64,000 nucleotides of DNA, from assembly GCF_004786015.1 (NCBI RefSeq), contig NZ_CP032096.1, forward strand, positions 2,294,001 to 2,358,000. Direction: 5' to 3'. The notes beneath the pieces were generated by a model. That model ran no database searches, was not told the origin of the DNA, and saw nothing but the letters and a program-made list of their open reading frames with translations. This document shows, piece by piece, positions 26,079-34,584 of this stretch. Position 1 is the first letter of the stretch. Each line of letters starts with the position of its first letter. The position numbers and the translations under genes are program-made. This DNA comes from Hydrogenovibrio crunogenus (GTDB lineage Bacteria; Pseudomonadota; Gammaproteobacteria; Thiomicrospirales; Thiomicrospiraceae).

Positions 26079-27185
26079 TTAACGTGGTTGCCAATAGGGT
26101 TCTAAGCGAATACCTGTATAAGCACCAGCTAAAATTGATGATAGTGCTAAAAACGATCCTAATGCAAGGGTCGATATACCGGAGAGTCCGTGGCCTATTG
26201 AGCATCCCATTGCTAATACAGCACCAAATCCAACCATCAAAGCACCTAGACTTGAAAGTAGGAAATCTTTGCCAGATGCAAAGCCCTCCAATTTAAAGCT
26301 TCTTTGCATAAGGGCACTGATAGCGGAACCAATCACCATACCCAAAACAGCAAGTACACCAAAAGTTACCAGTGGCAAATAAGGTTCAGACATCCAATGA
26401 ACTACATCTCCCATTGGAGCTGCAAAGGTAAACGATTGCGTCCCCAGGCCAGCCGGAGGCATATCCATAAATGAAGCTTCTTCTTGCATATATGCGGCAT
26501 AAGAACCACCAGTAAGACCATATCCTGCAACAATTACTCCACCAATAATCATGGCTGTTGCAACCGGTTTGATCTGTTTAAATTCGGAGGATCTCATCAG
26601 CCAAACAAATAACCCTAAACCAATTAATGTGCCAATGATCCACCGTAAAGTAGAGATGTTTTCACTTTTACCTACTAGTAAGCTAGCAATATCTTGTGAC
26701 CCACTTTGATTTAAAGTCGTAGTCATTGGCGACACAGTAGGCATTACCCAAGAAGCATAGAAGTCTGTACGCGTCATTAAATAAGCCATTAATGCCATCA
26801 ACGCTACTAACCATATCGCTTTGAAGCTTCCTTGCCCCATACGAACAAGGTTTCGCATTCCGCAGCCTGCAGCCAGTACCATTCCAAAACCGAATATAAA
26901 TCCACCAATAATGTAACGCCCCCAAGCAAATTCTGCACTGCGATAAGGGGGTACCGTCAAAGAAAGATCTATCCAGCCAACTCCTTCAGCTGTTGCCGTA
27001 AAGAACATCGCTACAGCAATTGCACCAAAATATGTGCCTAAGCGGGTAAATTGTTTTTGATTGACCCAATCTCGTATCCCACCTACTGGGCAAAAAGCAC
27101 TTCTTTGAGCGGTAAATCCAAACACAATGGCTAAACTTAAAACCCCTAAATAATATGGCCAAAAAGCCGTCCATAAATTTTCCAT
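26079..27185 (-). CDS. YeeE/YedE-family sulfur-compound transporter
   Basis: 368 residues, about ten helices in two repeats. The three cysteine motifs of the family, which bind thiosulfate in TsuA, are present: SAFCPVGGIRDW (about residue 32), AAGCGMRNLVRMGQG (about 106) and AMGCSIGHGLSG (about 320). It probably imports thiosulfate or another sulfane-sulfur compound. It is 69 bases downstream of the persulfide-dioxygenase-like gene, same direction, in a sulfur operon. Confidence 0.88.
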   Translation of the reverse strand: MENLWTAFWPYYLGVLSLAIVFGFTAQRSAFCPVGGIRDWVNQKQFTRLGTYFGAIAVAMFFTATAEGVGWIDLSLTVPPYRSAEFAWGRYIIGGFIFGFGMVLAAGCGMRNLVRMGQGSFKAIWLVALMALMAYLMTRTDFYASWVMPTVSPMTTTLNQSGSQDIASLLVGKSENISTLRWIIGTLIGLGLFVWLMRSSEFKQIKPVATAMIIGGVIVAGYGLTGGSYAAYMQEEASFMDMPPAGLGTQSFTFAAPMGDVVHWMSEPYLPLVTFGVLAVLGMVIGSAISALMQRSFKLEGFASGKDFLLSSLGALMVGFGAVLAMGCSIGHGLSGISTLALGSFLALSSILAGAYTGIRLEPYWQPR

Positions 27186-27254
27186 ATTTATTTAAATTCC
27201 TAATCTGATTCCCCCGCAAATAAGTGGAGGAAATTTAACAATAAGCTCTAAGTG

Positions 27255-27998
27255 TTAAATGCCTTTTGTTGGATTAATGTTGAAGTTTACAATTTTTTTC
27301 ATTTCTTCAGGCTCTGGCAAAACGGCTCCAACAACCTGTTTAACAAATGCATCGCGATCTAGCTTTAATGTTGGATTGTAACGTTTTTCAAACCCCAGTG
27401 TTGACATGGGTTTTCCACTGATGCCTGCACCACAAACACTACCTGCCTGAGCACCTGGTAAAATTTCTATAATATCGGGTAGAGGCAAAATGCGTTCATG
27501 GATAGATTCGTATAGTTTATGTGCCATCTCTTCTGCTCGGCCTTTTAGATCTGGACGACCAACGCTGCCAACAAACAATGTGTGACCTGTTACCAGAAAC
27601 CATGGCTCATCGGAGCGAGAACGATCAGTTACCATAAGAGTAATGCTGTCATCAGTATGCCCCGGGGTATAAAGAATTTCAACTTCTACATTGCCTGCTT
27701 TAATTATTTGATGATCATCTAGTGGTATAAATTCACATTGTGCTGGAGAATCTTTGTGTAGGGCATAATGAGCGCCACTGCGCTGAGCTAAATCATAACC
27801 GCCAGTAAAATGATCAGCATGAACATGCGTATCGATAACATAGGCTATCTTTATGCCTTTTTGCTCGGCCACTTTCATATAAAGATCAATTTCATCTTGA
27901 TGAACATCGACAGCAATGCCTAGACCTTGGCCTACGCATCCTAATAGATAGGATAAAGATCCCGGTTCTGATTCAGGTGTGTGTTGAAATAAAAACAT
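27255..27998 (-). CDS. Metallo-beta-lactamase-fold protein, persulfide dioxygenase (ETHE1)-like
   Basis: 247 residues from the ATG at 27998, chosen for AGGAGC upstream. Metal ligands THVHADHFTGG, YTPGHTDDSITL and the later VTGHTLFVGSVGRPDL are typical for ETHE1/Blh-type enzymes that oxidise glutathione persulfide to sulfite and glutathione with Fe(II). Its promoter region holds the palindromic operators shared with the divergent MFS gene. Glyoxalase II is the main alternative, but the SVGRPDL phrase favours ETHE1/Blh. Confidence 0.85.
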   Translation of the reverse strand: MFLFQHTPESEPGSLSYLLGCVGQGLGIAVDVHQDEIDLYMKVAEQKGIKIAYVIDTHVHADHFTGGYDLAQRSGAHYALHKDSPAQCEFIPLDDHQIIKAGNVEVEILYTPGHTDDSITLMVTDRSRSDEPWFLVTGHTLFVGSVGRPDLKGRAEEMAHKLYESIHERILPLPDIIEILPGAQAGSVCGAGISGKPMSTLGFEKRYNPTLKLDRDAFVKQVVGAVLPEPEEMKKIVNFNINPTKGI

Positions 27999-28070
27999 TT
28001 TCTTGCTCCTATAAGGTTTATAAAACGACCGAGAAAAAGGATCAAACATTTGACAAAGATTCTTTGACTC

Positions 28071-28092
28071 AATTCAACCATTTGGTTGAATT
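28071..28092. promoter_or_regulatory. Operator 1 (perfect 10-2-10 inverted repeat)
   Basis: AATTCAACCA and TGGTTGAATT flank TT. It lies about 73 bases upstream of the MBL start codon and is the best of three like sites in the divergent region. Confidence 0.85.
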
Positions 28093-28121
28093 TGGATTAA
28101 TATACTCAATAAGCCTTAATA

Positions 28122-28141
28122 ATTCAACTACATGGTTGATT
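28122..28141. promoter_or_regulatory. Operator 2 (imperfect inverted repeat)
   Basis: ATTCAACTA, CA, TGGTTGATT: the same 9-2-9 pattern with two changes. Midway between the divergent genes. Confidence 0.75.
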
Positions 28142-28220
28142 ATATTTTTTTATTTGCCATTAATTTTTTGAATGTTAGAAATTTAAAACGAACTTGCAGT
28201 TTTAAATAAATAAGTCTAGT

Positions 28221-28240
28221 ATTCAACCCAATGGTTGAAT
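28221..28240. promoter_or_regulatory. Operator 3 (near-perfect inverted repeat)
   Basis: ATTCAACCC, AA, TGGTTGAAT: the same pattern with one change, 28 bases before the MFS start codon, well placed to block that promoter or its early transcript. Confidence 0.8.
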
Positions 28241-28268
28241 TATTTTGTATAAAAAATTAGAGGCTTTT

Positions 28269-29528
28269 ATGTCAACATCATTAAATATAGAGCACGGAAT
28301 TCGTGTGAATCTACACCAGATTTTGCAACAATTAATACAAGTATTTCTTGTTGGATTGACCATTGGTATGACTCGTACTGTTGTGCCTGGCCTATCAGAA
28401 AGTGAGTTCGGGTTAGCAGGTAAATCTTTTATGAGTCTGGCTTTGTTTGTAGTGGTCTTTGGGTTTGTCAAAGCAGTTATGAATCTGGTTGCTGGTCATC
28501 TTAGCGATCGGTTTGGTCGTCGTCGTTTGCTGGTTGTAGGCTGGCTTCTGGCGTTTCCAGTACCATTTTTGATTTTCTATGCCGAGTCATGGACATGGAT
28601 ATTGTGGGCTATGATGTTTCTAGGGCTTAACCAAGGCTTGTGTTGGTCAATGTCTCTTAATAGTAAATTAGATTTAGCTAAATCAAGTCAAAAGGGTCTT
28701 ATCAATGGTTTTAACGAGTTTTCAGGGTATGCAGCAGTTGGTATAGCCGGTTGGGTTACGGCATTTTTAGCTGAACAATATGGTGCCCGAGAAGCATTAT
28801 TAGGATTCGGGTTAATTGTAATTGGTCTAGGATTGTCTTTAGCACTATGGAAGGTCATTGATACCCATCCTTGGTCACAACTGCATCAGCAACAGCACAG
28901 TGAAACTCTAATTGCTAAGGGAGAAAAATTAAGTACTGTACCGATATCGCTAAAAAGTATGATGATTTATGCCACGTTCGAAAAAAGAGAATTGGTGGCA
29001 CTTAATCAGGCAGGACTGGTCGAAAAATTTATTGATGCTCTGGTATGGGTATTCATGCCGGTATTTTTAATGAACCAAGCTCAGTCATTAGTTCAAGCAA
29101 GTGCTATTATCGCAATTTATGGTGTTGTGTGGGGAGGCTCTCAACTAATTACAGGACCATTATCAGATAAATGGGGACGTCGAGGTTTAATTTTTGGAGG
29201 GTTTTGGCTCTGCGGAATTAGTAGCATCCTCTTTGTTTTGGTTGAGAGTGTTTGGGCATGGTCATTGTTAGCGGGTGTTATGGGATTTGGGATGGCGATG
29301 CTTTATCCAACGTTAGGGGCAGCTGTCGCAGATGTTAGTGAACCTAAATGGCGAGCTAGTATATTAGGGATTTATCGTTTTTGGCGAGACTTTGGTTACG
29401 CCATTGGCGCGCTATTAATGGGTGTATTAGCTTTTTATACGGAATCTGTTATTTGGCCCTTTTATTTTGTAGGGGTCATGATGTTGTTATCCGGGACGTG
29501 GGTCATGCTTGCCATAGAGTCTAAGTGA
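28269..29528 (+). CDS. Major facilitator superfamily transporter in the sulfur module
   Basis: 419 residues from the ATG at 28269 (AGAGGC 6 bases upstream). Twelve helices; both MFS loop motifs are visible (GHLSDRFGRRRLLV near 80-95 and GPLSDKWGRRGLIF near 295-310). Substrate unknown. It is divergent from the persulfide-dioxygenase-like gene, shares its operators, and is followed by a DsrE gene, so a sulfur compound or thiol exporter is plausible by context. Confidence 0.85.
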   Translation: MSTSLNIEHGIRVNLHQILQQLIQVFLVGLTIGMTRTVVPGLSESEFGLAGKSFMSLALFVVVFGFVKAVMNLVAGHLSDRFGRRRLLVVGWLLAFPVPFLIFYAESWTWILWAMMFLGLNQGLCWSMSLNSKLDLAKSSQKGLINGFNEFSGYAAVGIAGWVTAFLAEQYGAREALLGFGLIVIGLGLSLALWKVIDTHPWSQLHQQQHSETLIAKGEKLSTVPISLKSMMIYATFEKRELVALNQAGLVEKFIDALVWVFMPVFLMNQAQSLVQASAIIAIYGVVWGGSQLITGPLSDKWGRRGLIFGGFWLCGISSILFVLVESVWAWSLLAGVMGFGMAMLYPTLGAAVADVSEPKWRASILGIYRFWRDFGYAIGALLMGVLAFYTESVIWPFYFVGVMMLLSGTWVMLAIESK

Positions 29529-29580
29529 TTTAACCATATCGAATATGACATATATTGCGCTAATTTGATTAGGAGGAACT

Positions 29581-29937
29581 ATGAAAATATTACTAATTTT
29601 TAACAAAGAACCATACGATGGCACTGACTTAACTTGGAACGGCTTAAGGTTAGCAAACCAATTACATGAAGAGAATCAGGAAGTCAGAATTTTTATGATG
29701 AATGATGCAGTAGATTTGGCTCGTGATATGAAAATAGAGACTCAAGGGTATGATCAGGATCTGTCCAATCAGCTTAAAGCTTTAGTTGATAAGGGGGTAA
29801 GCGTAAAAGCATGTGGAACATGCATGACCAGATGTGGTATTTATAAAAACAAACCGTACTTTTCTGATGTGGAGAAATCAACGATTAAGGACTTATCTGA
29901 ATGGATTATAGATAGCGATAGAGTTATTAATTTATAG
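29581..29937 (+). CDS. DsrE-family sulfurtransferase-like protein
   Basis: 118 residues with a strong AGGAGG 5 bases before the ATG. The fold pattern of DsrE/DsrF/TusD is clear (MKILLIFNKEPYDGTDLTWN; EVRIFMMNDAVDLA), and the cysteine motif VKACGTCMTRCGI gives three cysteines able to carry persulfide. It likely relays sulfane sulfur in the cytoplasm. Follows the MFS gene by 52 bases, probably same operon. Confidence 0.85.
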   Translation: MKILLIFNKEPYDGTDLTWNGLRLANQLHEENQEVRIFMMNDAVDLARDMKIETQGYDQDLSNQLKALVDKGVSVKACGTCMTRCGIYKNKPYFSDVEKSTIKDLSEWIIDSDRVINL

Positions 29938-30111
29938 CAAATTACTAGGATCTGAAAAAGCCAGACATTTTTTATGGCAAAAATTACAAAAATCATAAAA
30001 AGAAAAAACTGATAAATTACTGACAGGGTTAATCCAGCTGAAGTTGTCATTATGGTTACTGTAATATTTACTTACGCTGACTAAACAGCAATATGAATCG
30101 CCACTAAAATC

Positions 30112-30983
30112 CTAGAGACTTTTTAGCCTCATTTCGTACTGCTTCTAGTATTCAACTGGTGAGAGTTGATTGTTCGAAGAGTGACGTCGTTTGGGATTGT
30201 AAAACAGTTCGATGTAATCAAAAATGTCTTGGCGTGCCTCATTTCGATTTTTATATATCTTTCGCTTGACGCGTTCTCGCTTCAACAACTGAAAGAAGCT
30301 CTCTGCAACCGCATTGTCGTGACAATTTCCGCGTCTGCTCATACTGGCTTCCAGTCCATGAAACTTTAAAAAGTGACTCCAGTCATGACTGGTATATTGA
30401 CTGCCTTGGTCGGAATGCACGATTACCTTCTGTGTCGGGCTTCGTTTCCATATCGCATAAGCAGCGCACCTAGAACCAAGTCCTTTGTGATTCTGGGCTT
30501 CATCGACCAACCAATCACCCGTCTTGAAAACAGGTCAACGATTACTGCTAAATACAACCAGCCTTCGTGCGTTCTGATATACGTAATATCAGTAACCCAT
30601 GATTGATTAGGCGCTTGCGAATTAAATTCCCGGTTCAGTCGATTCGGAACAATAATGTTTTCCGCTTCTGATCTCTGCCTTGGTTTTCTATAACCAACCT
30701 GAGCTTTTAAGCCGGAATCATGCATGAGCTTGTGTACTCGGTTGATACCGATAGACTCGCCATGCTCAAGCATGTCGGCAAATACCTTACGATAACCATA
30801 GATACCACCTGATTCCAGCCAGAACTGTTTTATCAGTCCTGCTTGTCTCTGATTGCGCTTCTGGCTTGTTGATATGGGTTTATTTAACCAGGCATAGTAG
30901 CCACTGGGATGAACGTTAAATAGTTCACATAATCGTCGGATTGATTGTCCCTTTGCATTCTCTCGAATAAAGGCATACCTCAA
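30112..30983 (-). pseudogene. IS-Y OrfB, frameshift and early stop
   Basis: Two lesions relative to copy 3: the same one-G deletion found in copy 1 (frame broken near 30455) and a TAG where copy 3 has GAG in the PVEYEKQY stretch near 30145, removing the last 11 residues. The catalytic DDE residues are split between two frames. Confidence 0.92.
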
Positions 30984-31258
30984 TCGGACTCTCTTGCGAA
31001 GTATGCCGCCGCCTTTTTTAGAAGGTCTCGCTCTTCTGTCACACGAGCCAATTCTTTACGAAGACGCTTTAATTCAGCTTGCTCATCTGCTTTAGCCTGA
31101 TGTTGGTCTTTATCTGGCCCATACTTCTTTACCCAGGCATAAAGACTGTGGGTTGTGACATCTAATCTTTTGGATACTTCTGATACTGGATAACCTCGTT
31201 CGGTTATCTGTTTTACGGCTTCAATTTTGAATTCTTCAGGGTAGCGTTTACTGCTCAT
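30980..31258 (-). CDS. IS-Y OrfA, intact but diverged version
   Basis: 92 residues, full length. It starts MSSKRYPEEFKIEAVKQI and has TERGYPVSEVSKRLDVTTHS where copy 3 has VERGYPVSEVSNRLGVTTHS. The slippery AAAAAAG for the OrfAB fusion is present near the end. It is complete, yet paired with a broken orfB. Confidence 0.88.
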   Translation of the reverse strand: MSSKRYPEEFKIEAVKQITERGYPVSEVSKRLDVTTHSLYAWVKKYGPDKDQHQAKADEQAELKRLRKELARVTEERDLLKKAAAYFARESD

Positions 31259-31424
31259 TTAACACCTCATTTTTGACCATTATAAAATGGCTAAGAAGTG
31301 TCTAGTAAATTAGTGGCGATTCACCTGAATGTTTTGTGTGGTAACTTAACCATTCTCAAGCCGATAATATCCACTTCCTTCTACAGGTTTCAGGTGGTGT
31401 GTTTATTATCTGAATCAGGATCAA

Positions 31425-32090
31425 TTAAAGTAGTGCCTCAATATTTGCTTTAATAACTTCGTAGCCAATATTGCCATACAATTTTTGACGATTTTCATTC
31501 AACAACAAGGTCGGACTTCCATCAAGTTTTAGTTGTGGCTCAAGCTCGTAATCACTTAGTAATGATGCCATAGCTGAACCATTCTCTAGAAAGGGGGTAA
31601 TTTGTACAGGATCTATGTTAGCGTTTTTTAATAAATCATCCAGAATTTTTGTATTAGAAATGTCTTTACCCTGTTCAAAAAAAAGCACTCTCATTTGCCA
31701 AAGTACTTCTTCACTTTTACGTTTTAGTGGATTTTGGTTATCAGATAAACTCATATTTTTTTGTTCCCATAACTGGATTGCCTTCATATATAGATGAGCC
31801 ATAGAAGAAGTTTTGGGTTTGCAGTCTTTCCAAATGACTGGGTTGACGTTAATGTATCCAAGTTCATTTGCAACTGCTTGTAAGTGATTAGAGAAGCCAG
31901 AATAGCTTCCTTTATCATGCCAGCCGTCCTCTATAAATTTTTCAGCATCGCCGAACACGGAAATAAACCGATAATCAATTTCAATGCGGTCAGCATATTC
32001 ATGCTTTAACTTTTCTAAGAGTGCATGAGTGGAGTAGGCCCAGACACAAAGAATGTCACCTAAAAATGTAATTTTGATCTTTCTAGTCAT
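31425..32090 (-). CDS. DsbA/FrnE-like thioredoxin-fold protein with a single active-site Cys
   Basis: 221 residues. The start KIKITFLGDILCVWAYSTHAL matches the DsbA/FrnE/HCCA-isomerase group but has CVWA where a disulfide oxidoreductase has CPWC, so only one active-site cysteine remains. A cis-Pro loop (LDGSPTLLLNENRQK) is present. No signal peptide, so cytoplasmic. A monothiol enzyme may use glutathione, as HCCA isomerase or kappa-class GST relatives do. It sits between IS-Y copy 2 and a permease. Confidence 0.72.
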   Translation of the reverse strand: MTRKIKITFLGDILCVWAYSTHALLEKLKHEYADRIEIDYRFISVFGDAEKFIEDGWHDKGSYSGFSNHLQAVANELGYINVNPVIWKDCKPKTSSMAHLYMKAIQLWEQKNMSLSDNQNPLKRKSEEVLWQMRVLFFEQGKDISNTKILDDLLKNANIDPVQITPFLENGSAMASLLSDYELEPQLKLDGSPTLLLNENRQKLYGNIGYEVIKANIEALL

Positions 32091-32390
32091 TTAATTGGCT
32101 CCTAACTTTAATTTTTTAAATTTCAGCACTGGTGCGTTAAAGGTAACGACAACAGTATTGAATGACATTAATATGACACTGAAAGCAGGCTGTAAGGAAC
32201 ACCCGTAGCTAAAGGTGTAGCGATAACGTTATAAACTTGCTGACTACGTATCATTGGCAATGTTTAAAACTCTGTGTCAGCATCGGATAATCCCTAAAAT
32301 TTTATAAAAATCTATGATGTGGCTATACATTTAGTATCTCGTATTACTCATTCGATGCCACTTTGTTATTTTTTTAACAAATACTATTCT
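32091..32390. other. Intergenic, no gene seen
   Basis: AT-rich 300 bases without a convincing frame. A TTTGTTA/TAACAAA palindrome with a T-rich loop near 32362-32380 lies 10-30 bases past the permease stop and might end its transcript. Confidence 0.4.
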
Positions 32391-33728
32391 TTATTTTGTC
32401 AAACTAGAAGAGTTCGTTAGCCTCTGATTTCTGAGAAAGACAAATTCGACTATCGCTATGATTGCCATGCTTATTATCGCCACCCCGACAACCATTGGAT
32501 CAGACATGATCTTAACCCACAGAAACCCACCAAGCACCAATAGATCAAGCATAATTGCTGTGAACAAAATTAGTAAATTGGCATGAATTTCTTTGCGTAA
32601 ATAGCGCAGAATCCCCCACTGTACGGCTATGTCCATGATCAGGTAGAAAATAATACCCAGTGCAGCAATCCGGCTCAAGTCAAAAAATGCCGTCAAAAAC
32701 AGACCGAGAACCACTGTGTAGAGAAGTGTATGTTTTTGGATGTTACCAGACATTCCAAAGTGACTGTGAGGCACAAGCTTCATCTCTGTGAGCATGGCGA
32801 GCATCCTAGATACTGCGAAAATGCTGGCTATTATGCCACCAGCTGTGGCCAACATCGCTAGAACTACCGTAAACCAGAGACCATAATTACCTAGTGCAGG
32901 TTTTGCGGCGGCAGCCAGAGAATAATTTTGAGTTGCGATAATATCACTCAGTGACAAATTGCTGGCCACAGCAAATCCCACCAGGGTGTAGATCACAACA
33001 CAAAAGATGATGGAAATAGTAATGGCACGACCCACATTGTGATGAGGATCTTTTAGTTCTGAGCCGCTATTGGTGATGGTGGTAAACCCTTTGAACGCAA
33101 GAATTCCTAATGCTGTAGCACCAAGAAAGCCACTCAACGTCGAGGAGTCAGGCGTTGTTTGGGTAAAATCCATCGCAATATTATCAGCAGCCCATATGCC
33201 AACCAGACCAAAAATGATAATACCGCCTATCTTTAGAAAGCCAATGAAGGACGCAACACCTCCGATTAATCGATTCGTCGATAAATTAATGAGAAAAGCG
33301 ACTAGTAACAGACCAACGCCCAAGACTGGAACCCATATCTCATTATTGTCTGTATCAAAAAGTTGTAGGGTATATTCGCCGAAGGTTCGAGCCAGAAAGC
33401 TTTGAGCAATCACCATGGAAAAATACATCAGCAGCGCATTAAAAGCTGTCGATAGAGAGTTGCCATAAGCTTTGTAGAGGTACATACCAATGCCTCCTGC
33501 CGAAGGGTAGGCATTAGACATCTTCACATATGAGTAAGCGCTAAATGAAACAATGAGTGCGGCCGAGAGAAATGCCAGAGGGAAAAGTACCCCGGTCATT
33601 GTAGCCATTTGGCCAGTTAAGGCGAAAATGCCCGCTCCAATCATCACACCCGTTCCCAAGGCTACTGCGCCAATTAGTGTCAGGCTGTTTTCTTGGTATT
33701 TCGGTGTTCTATTTTCTGAGTGCTCCAT
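32391..33728 (-). CDS. APC-family amino-acid permease
   Basis: 445 residues from the ATG at 33728 (GGAG at 9 bases; longer frame unsupported). About twelve helices and the APC pattern in TM1 (LGTGVMIGAGIFALTGQ) and TM6 region (ALGILAFKGFTTITNSGSEL). APC permeases import amino acids or exchange them. Substrate unknown. It stands alone between the DsbA-like gene and the copper cluster; codon choice looks less AT-rich than its neighbours. Confidence 0.85.
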   Translation of the reverse strand: MEHSENRTPKYQENSLTLIGAVALGTGVMIGAGIFALTGQMATMTGVLFPLAFLSAALIVSFSAYSYVKMSNAYPSAGGIGMYLYKAYGNSLSTAFNALLMYFSMVIAQSFLARTFGEYTLQLFDTDNNEIWVPVLGVGLLLVAFLINLSTNRLIGGVASFIGFLKIGGIIIFGLVGIWAADNIAMDFTQTTPDSSTLSGFLGATALGILAFKGFTTITNSGSELKDPHHNVGRAITISIIFCVVIYTLVGFAVASNLSLSDIIATQNYSLAAAAKPALGNYGLWFTVVLAMLATAGGIIASIFAVSRMLAMLTEMKLVPHSHFGMSGNIQKHTLLYTVVLGLFLTAFFDLSRIAALGIIFYLIMDIAVQWGILRYLRKEIHANLLILFTAIMLDLLVLGGFLWVKIMSDPMVVGVAIISMAIIAIVEFVFLRNQRLTNSSSLTK

Positions 33729-34050
33729 ATAAATCTCCAGTATGGTGGCCGAGCTATAACTAGTCATTCCAGAATTGGCTTTAGTACGTACGTAAAGCCA
33801 TCTAAAATTGATTTTTTAAAACTTTATCGTTGCATCTTTGCTGACAAGTTTGATTAAACATCAAGCTAAAATGCTAGAGTTGAAAAGCGAGTCAGACGTT
33901 ATTTTGATTTTCATTCGTTTATTTGTGGTCTTGCTAAACACCCCGTAATGCTTGTTTGAAAACGGGGTTAAATACTTTTTTACAGGTTTAAGTACATATA
34001 CAAAAAAGTATCATTATTAGCGTGCAGTGTAGATTTATCGTCCCTCAAAC
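33729..34050. other. Intergenic region before the permease
   Basis: No gene seen. ACCCCGT (33940-33946) and ACGGGGT (33962-33968) form a 7-base stem with a 15-base loop, without a clear T run on either strand; purpose unknown. The APC promoter should lie here too. Confidence 0.35.
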
Positions 34051-34161
34051 TTAATGCATTTTATGTTGTCCCATTTCATCATTATGATGATTGTCGGGTG
34101 ACATGTGAGCATCATCCATATCATTACTCATCTTGTTCCGATGTTGGCTGTCATGCTCCAT
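34051..34161 (-). CDS. 36-residue Met/His-rich micro-protein, copper cluster
   Basis: Its ATG overlaps the stop of the preceding gene (TAATG at 34163-34159), so it should be translated by coupling. The product starts MEHDSQHRNKMSNDMDDAH and ends DEMGQHKMH; 12 of 36 residues are Met or His, as in copper-binding segments of CopA/CopB. No signal peptide is present, so if made it would be cytoplasmic. Too short for ordinary gene finders. It may alternatively be a broken extension of the upstream gene. Confidence 0.5.
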   Translation of the reverse strand: MEHDSQHRNKMSNDMDDAHMSPDNHHNDEMGQHKMH

Positions 34162-34466
34162 TAGTTCTTTTTGACCTGGGGCATTGGTCTTAAAGGAACC
34201 CCTCGCTCTTTTGCTCTAGCTTTCATTTTTTGATGGTTTAGCCGTAAGATCTTTTCACGTTCTTCAGGGGTTTTAGCATTTTCCATTTTTTGCTCATAGA
34301 TGTCTTTTTCCTCAGGGGTCATTAAGTGTCCGCCAATAATGTGGGTTCCTTCCATATTTTGTATAGCATGTGTACGAGGGTATGCATGATCAGATGCAAA
34401 AGAGACTCCTGTAAACAGTCCCATATTCCCAGCAATAGCAATAACAAGTAATTTTTGTTTTAACAT
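34161..34466 (-). CDS. Small secreted protein of the copper cluster
   Basis: 101 residues: signal peptide (to about 24, SFASD), a His-containing linker (MEGTHIIGGHLMTPEEK), and a charged helical repeat (KTPEEREKILRLNHQKMKAR) ending in a proline-rich tail. Similar small periplasmic proteins occur in gammaproteobacterial copper clusters. It lies 118 bases after the copper ATPase gene. Function not established. Confidence 0.65.
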   Translation of the reverse strand: MLKQKLLVIAIAGNMGLFTGVSFASDHAYPRTHAIQNMEGTHIIGGHLMTPEEKDIYEQKMENAKTPEEREKILRLNHQKMKARAKERGVPLRPMPQVKKN

Positions 34467-34584
34467 GATTATGTCCTCTTAATTAAGTTGCTTAAAAGAT
34501 CTAAATCACCAACGCAACTTTTAATTGGCGACCAGTTTTCTAGCTAGTTAGGCGTAATGTTTAAATTTCTGTGTATTTTTAGGA

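Larger units (their letters stand above)
30094..31323 (-). mobile_element. IS-Y copy 2, IS3-family insertion sequence (1230 bp), inactive mosaic
   Basis: Same terminal repeats as copy 1 in reverse orientation. No 3-base target duplication (ATA before, CCT after). The orfA side differs from copies 1 and 3 at many bases, while the orfB C-terminal side is almost identical to copy 1 and shares its one-base deletion. This patchwork plus missing duplication suggests recombination between copies. Confidence 0.92.

Noticed and set aside
28245-28268. Longer start for the MFS transporter
   Set aside because: The ATG at 28269 has AGAGGC at good distance, and the longer form would start right behind operator 3.
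33940-33968. ACCCCGT/ACGGGGT stem as a terminator
   Set aside because: No T run on either strand and no gene ends close enough; left as an unexplained hairpin.
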